From: Bacteroidaceae bacterium
Lineage (GTDB): Bacteria > Bacteroidota > Bacteroidia > Bacteroidales > Bacteroidaceae
Direction of reading: 5' to 3'
Length of the DNA: 40,618 nucleotides
Assembly: GCA_024683455.1 (NCBI GenBank)
Contig: JAIKYE010000018.1
Location: 1-40,618, forward strand
Position 1 is the first letter of the stretch; each line of letters begins with the position of its first letter. The notes beneath the pieces were generated by a model that worked only from the letters and a program-made list of their open reading frames with translations, was not told the origin of the DNA and did not search any database. Positions 38,397-40,618 of this stretch are shown here, one piece after another. Position numbers and translations under genes: made by a program.

Positions 38397-40618
38397 ATGA
38401 AGAACAATATATTTATCAATAAATACGTGATGGCATGTGCCATCTCTATTGTGATAGCGCTGGTGGGTTATATCTCAATGAGTACACTGCCAGTGGAGCA
38501 ATATCCAGATATCGCGCCGCCAACGGTGAATGTCACCACCAACTATGCCGGTGCCGATGAGAACACAGTTATGAAGTCAGTCATCCAGCCGCTCGAGGAA
38601 GCTATCAACGGCGTGACGGACATGACCTACATGACCTCCAAGGCATCATCTAACGGTGATGTAGAAATTAATGTCTATTTCAGGCAGGGCGTAGATCCCG
38701 ACATGGCGGCAGTGAACGTGCAGAACCGTGTGACCCGTACGCAAGCCCTACTGCCTGCCGACGTGAACAAGATTGGCGTGACCGTGCAGAAACGACAGAA
38801 TAACATTCTGCAAATCTTCGCGGTGAGGAGTTCCGATGGCAAGTACGATGAAGATTTTGTCTCAAACTACGTAGATATCAACATCAAGCCTCGTCTGATG
38901 CGTATCACCGGCGTGGGTAACGTACAGAGCCTTGGTAACACTTATGCCCTGCGCATCTGGCTGAAGCCCGACGTGATGGCGCAGTACGGACTGACTCCTG
39001 AAGAGGTCTTCGCAGCCATCGGCGGACAGAGCTTCGTAGCAGCTGTAGGTTCACTGGGCGAGCAGTCCAAGAACTCCTACCAGTACACAATGCAGTACAA
39101 GGGAACGCTGAAAAGTGTCGAGGAGTTTAACGACATCGTGCTGCGTACCAACGGCGGTGGAATGCTGCACCTAAGCGACGTGGCAGAGGTGAAGATTGGA
39201 GCCATGAGCTACAACTTCACGTCCAATATTCAGGATCGTCCGGGTGCTATGTTCATGGTGTTCCAGGCTCCGGGTGCCAACGCCACCGAGGTGAACGCTC
39301 GCATCAACAAGACATTTGAGGAGATGAAGAAGACGATGCCTGCCGGACTGGAGTTTATTACCTTGATGACCAGTGACGACTTCCTCTTCGCAGCCATTCA
39401 CAACGTGGTAGAGACACTTGTCATCGCCATCATTCTCGTGGTACTCGTGGTGTTCTTCTTCCTACAGAACATCAAGGCCACCATCATCCCCTCAATATCA
39501 ATCATCGTGTCGTTGCTGGGTACCTTCGCCATCGTCTCACTGGCTGGATTCTCGCTCAACATTCTGACGCTCTTCGCATTGGTGCTGGCTATCGGTACGG
39601 TGGTGGATGATGCTATCGTGGTGGTCGAGGCCGTTATGGCGAAGATGGAAAACGGAATCAGCGATGCCCGTGAAGCCACCCGTCAGGCCATGAGCGAAGT
39701 GTCGGTTGCCGTAGTATCGTGTACCTTAGTATTTATGGCCGTGTTCATCCCCGTGACCTTCATGCCAGGTACTTCTGGTACGTTCTTTACCCAGTTCGGC
39801 GTGACAATTGCCTCATCTGTCGGCCTGTCATGCGTATCAGCCCTCACACTCTGCCCTGCCCTCTGCGCCATTATGATGCGTATGACGGAAGGCAAGAAAG
39901 AGGGTAAAAGTCTGACCTATTACACGAAGAAGGCCTACACCGTAAGCTATAATGCCATCTACAACAAATACAGCAAAAGCGTCCAAAAGTTCATCAAGCG
40001 TCCCATCATGGCATGGAGCCTGCTGGCTGTGGCCGCTGTACTGCTGGTGTTCTTCATGAAGAACCTGCCTTCTGGTCTAGTTCCACAGGAGGATCAGGGC
40101 GTGTTCATAGCCGAATTGCGAGCACCGGAAGGTACCACGTTGAAACAGACACGCGAGATGGTGAAACAAGTGGAAGCTAAGGTGAAGAAGATTCCCGAGT
40201 TGGAGAGCTTCGCCGTATGCTGTGGTTATGGCATGTACTCGGGTGCGGGTTCCAACTTCGCTACCCTAATCGTCCGTCTGAAGAACTGGGACGAGCGTCC
40301 AGGCATAAACCATCTGCTTACCCTTGTCATGTGGCGTTTCTACTTTGACTGTGAGGACATCAAGAACGTGCAGGTGCTGCCGTTCGAGTTGCCTCAGATT
40401 CCCGGCTATGGTACGAGTAACAGCGTGAGCCTCGTAGTAGAGGATCCTACCGATGGCAATCTGTCGGAGTTTGCTAAGCAGACTGAGCACTTCCTCTCCA
40501 AACTGAATGAGCGCCCAGAGATAGCCTCCGCTATGTCAACATACTCTGAACGTTTCCCGAAGTATCAAGTAGATGTGGATCCTGCCCAGTGCGACCGTGC
40601 TGGCGTGTCGCCAGCTGA
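38397..40618 (+). CDS. RND efflux pump inner-membrane transporter (AcrB-like), cut by window end
   Basis: The first 740 codons of a hydrophobe/amphiphile efflux RND pump; about 300 codons are missing at the right edge, and no frameshift is seen. It starts MKNNIFINKYVMACAISIV with span 1. Porter-domain strings follow: LPVEQYPDIAPPTV, NVQNRVTRTQALLP and GVGNVQSLGNTYALRIWL. The proton-relay span 4 has VVDDAIVVVEAV with the two key Asp residues in tandem. The large second periplasmic domain begins after PIMAWSLLAV. The last in-frame residues (VDVDPAQCDRAGVSPA) match the AcrB region near the central porter. It is co-transcribed with the fusion lipoprotein gene. Confidence 0.93.
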   Translation, partial: MKNNIFINKYVMACAISIVIALVGYISMSTLPVEQYPDIAPPTVNVTTNYAGADENTVMKSVIQPLEEAINGVTDMTYMTSKASSNGDVEINVYFRQGVDPDMAAVNVQNRVTRTQALLPADVNKIGVTVQKRQNNILQIFAVRSSDGKYDEDFVSNYVDINIKPRLMRITGVGNVQSLGNTYALRIWLKPDVMAQYGLTPEEVFAAIGGQSFVAAVGSLGEQSKNSYQYTMQYKGTLKSVEEFNDIVLRTNGGGMLHLSDVAEVKIGAMSYNFTSNIQDRPGAMFMVFQAPGANATEVNARINKTFEEMKKTMPAGLEFITLMTSDDFLFAAIHNVVETLVIAIILVVLVVFFFLQNIKATIIPSISIIVSLLGTFAIVSLAGFSLNILTLFALVLAIGTVVDDAIVVVEAVMAKMENGISDAREATRQAMSEVSVAVVSCTLVFMAVFIPVTFMPGTSGTFFTQFGVTIASSVGLSCVSALTLCPALCAIMMRMTEGKKEGKSLTYYTKKAYTVSYNAIYNKYSKSVQKFIKRPIMAWSLLAVAAVLLVFFMKNLPSGLVPQEDQGVFIAELRAPEGTTLKQTREMVKQVEAKVKKIPELESFAVCCGYGMYSGAGSNFATLIVRLKNWDERPGINHLLTLVMWRFYFDCEDIKNVQVLPFELPQIPGYGTSNSVSLVVEDPTDGNLSEFAKQTEHFLSKLNERPEIASAMSTYSERFPKYQVDVDPAQCDRAGVSPA

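Noticed and set aside
1..40618. tRNA, rRNA, insertion sequence or prophage genes
   Set aside because: No cloverleaf, rRNA-like block, transposase or phage protein could be recognised on either strand by reading; a dedicated search was not possible.

Overview
The window looks like a chromosomal segment from an anaerobic member of the Bacteroidales, most likely Prevotella or a close relative. The evidence is: many promoters of the Bacteroidetes type (TTTG, about 20 bases, TAnnTTTG), weak or absent Shine-Dalgarno sequences, DUF5686 and DUF3098 proteins, secreted proteins with the Prevotella-style C-terminal tail, membrane-anchored AraC and winged-helix regulators, and a sulfatase paired with an anaerobic maturase. 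This is inference from gene content; no rRNA or tRNA gene was seen. No insertion sequence, prophage or CRISPR array was seen either.

Left part, 1-7505, minus strand: one tight operon read from a strong promoter at about 7498-7527. It encodes a GNAT-like acyltransferase, a ketoacyl-ACP synthase, an acyl carrier protein, two hot-dog dehydratases, a phytoene-desaturase-like flavoprotein and a DUF5686 outer-membrane protein. It resembles a reduced aryl-polyene/flexirubin or special fatty-acyl pathway without its own ketoreductase or chain-length factor. From 7594 to 11521 a secreted glycosidase and a secreted Prevotella-type surface protein diverge from a shared promoter region.

Cofactor block, 11527-15058: a stand-alone NAD(P)HX dehydratase (nnrD), the PLP synthase pair pdxS-pdxT, and, divergent from pdxS, a ThiD-like kinase domain fused to an AraC-type DNA-binding domain. 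Several kinase motifs are lost, so the protein looks like a vitamin-sensing regulator rather than an enzyme. It is the most interesting system in the window. Next, 15055-19475, a multi-membrane-span AraC regulator and a tricorn-like S41 protease form an operon. Upstream of it lie an array of short repeats and two micro-ORFs.

Central catabolic part, 20021-27385: a serine-type sulfatase lipoprotein overlapping its radical-SAM maturase, then a xylose operon (xylE-xylB-xylA) with a textbook promoter and terminator. The xylulokinase carries an in-frame seven-base tandem repeat insertion. On the minus strand, 27469-31289, hemG and a TonB-dependent receptor form an operon, suggesting coupling of porphyrin uptake and haem completion.

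Right part, 31483-40618: a membrane-tethered winged-helix regulator is followed by three Pho-box-like direct repeats, a DUF2723 (TMEM260-like) membrane glycosyltransferase candidate and a DUF3098 membrane protein. A bidirectional terminator separates these from a secreted alpha/beta hydrolase with Asp at the nucleophile position. After a 553-base intergenic region with four 22-bp repeats and a possible long leader comes an RND efflux pair (membrane fusion lipoprotein and pump), the pump being cut by the window end.
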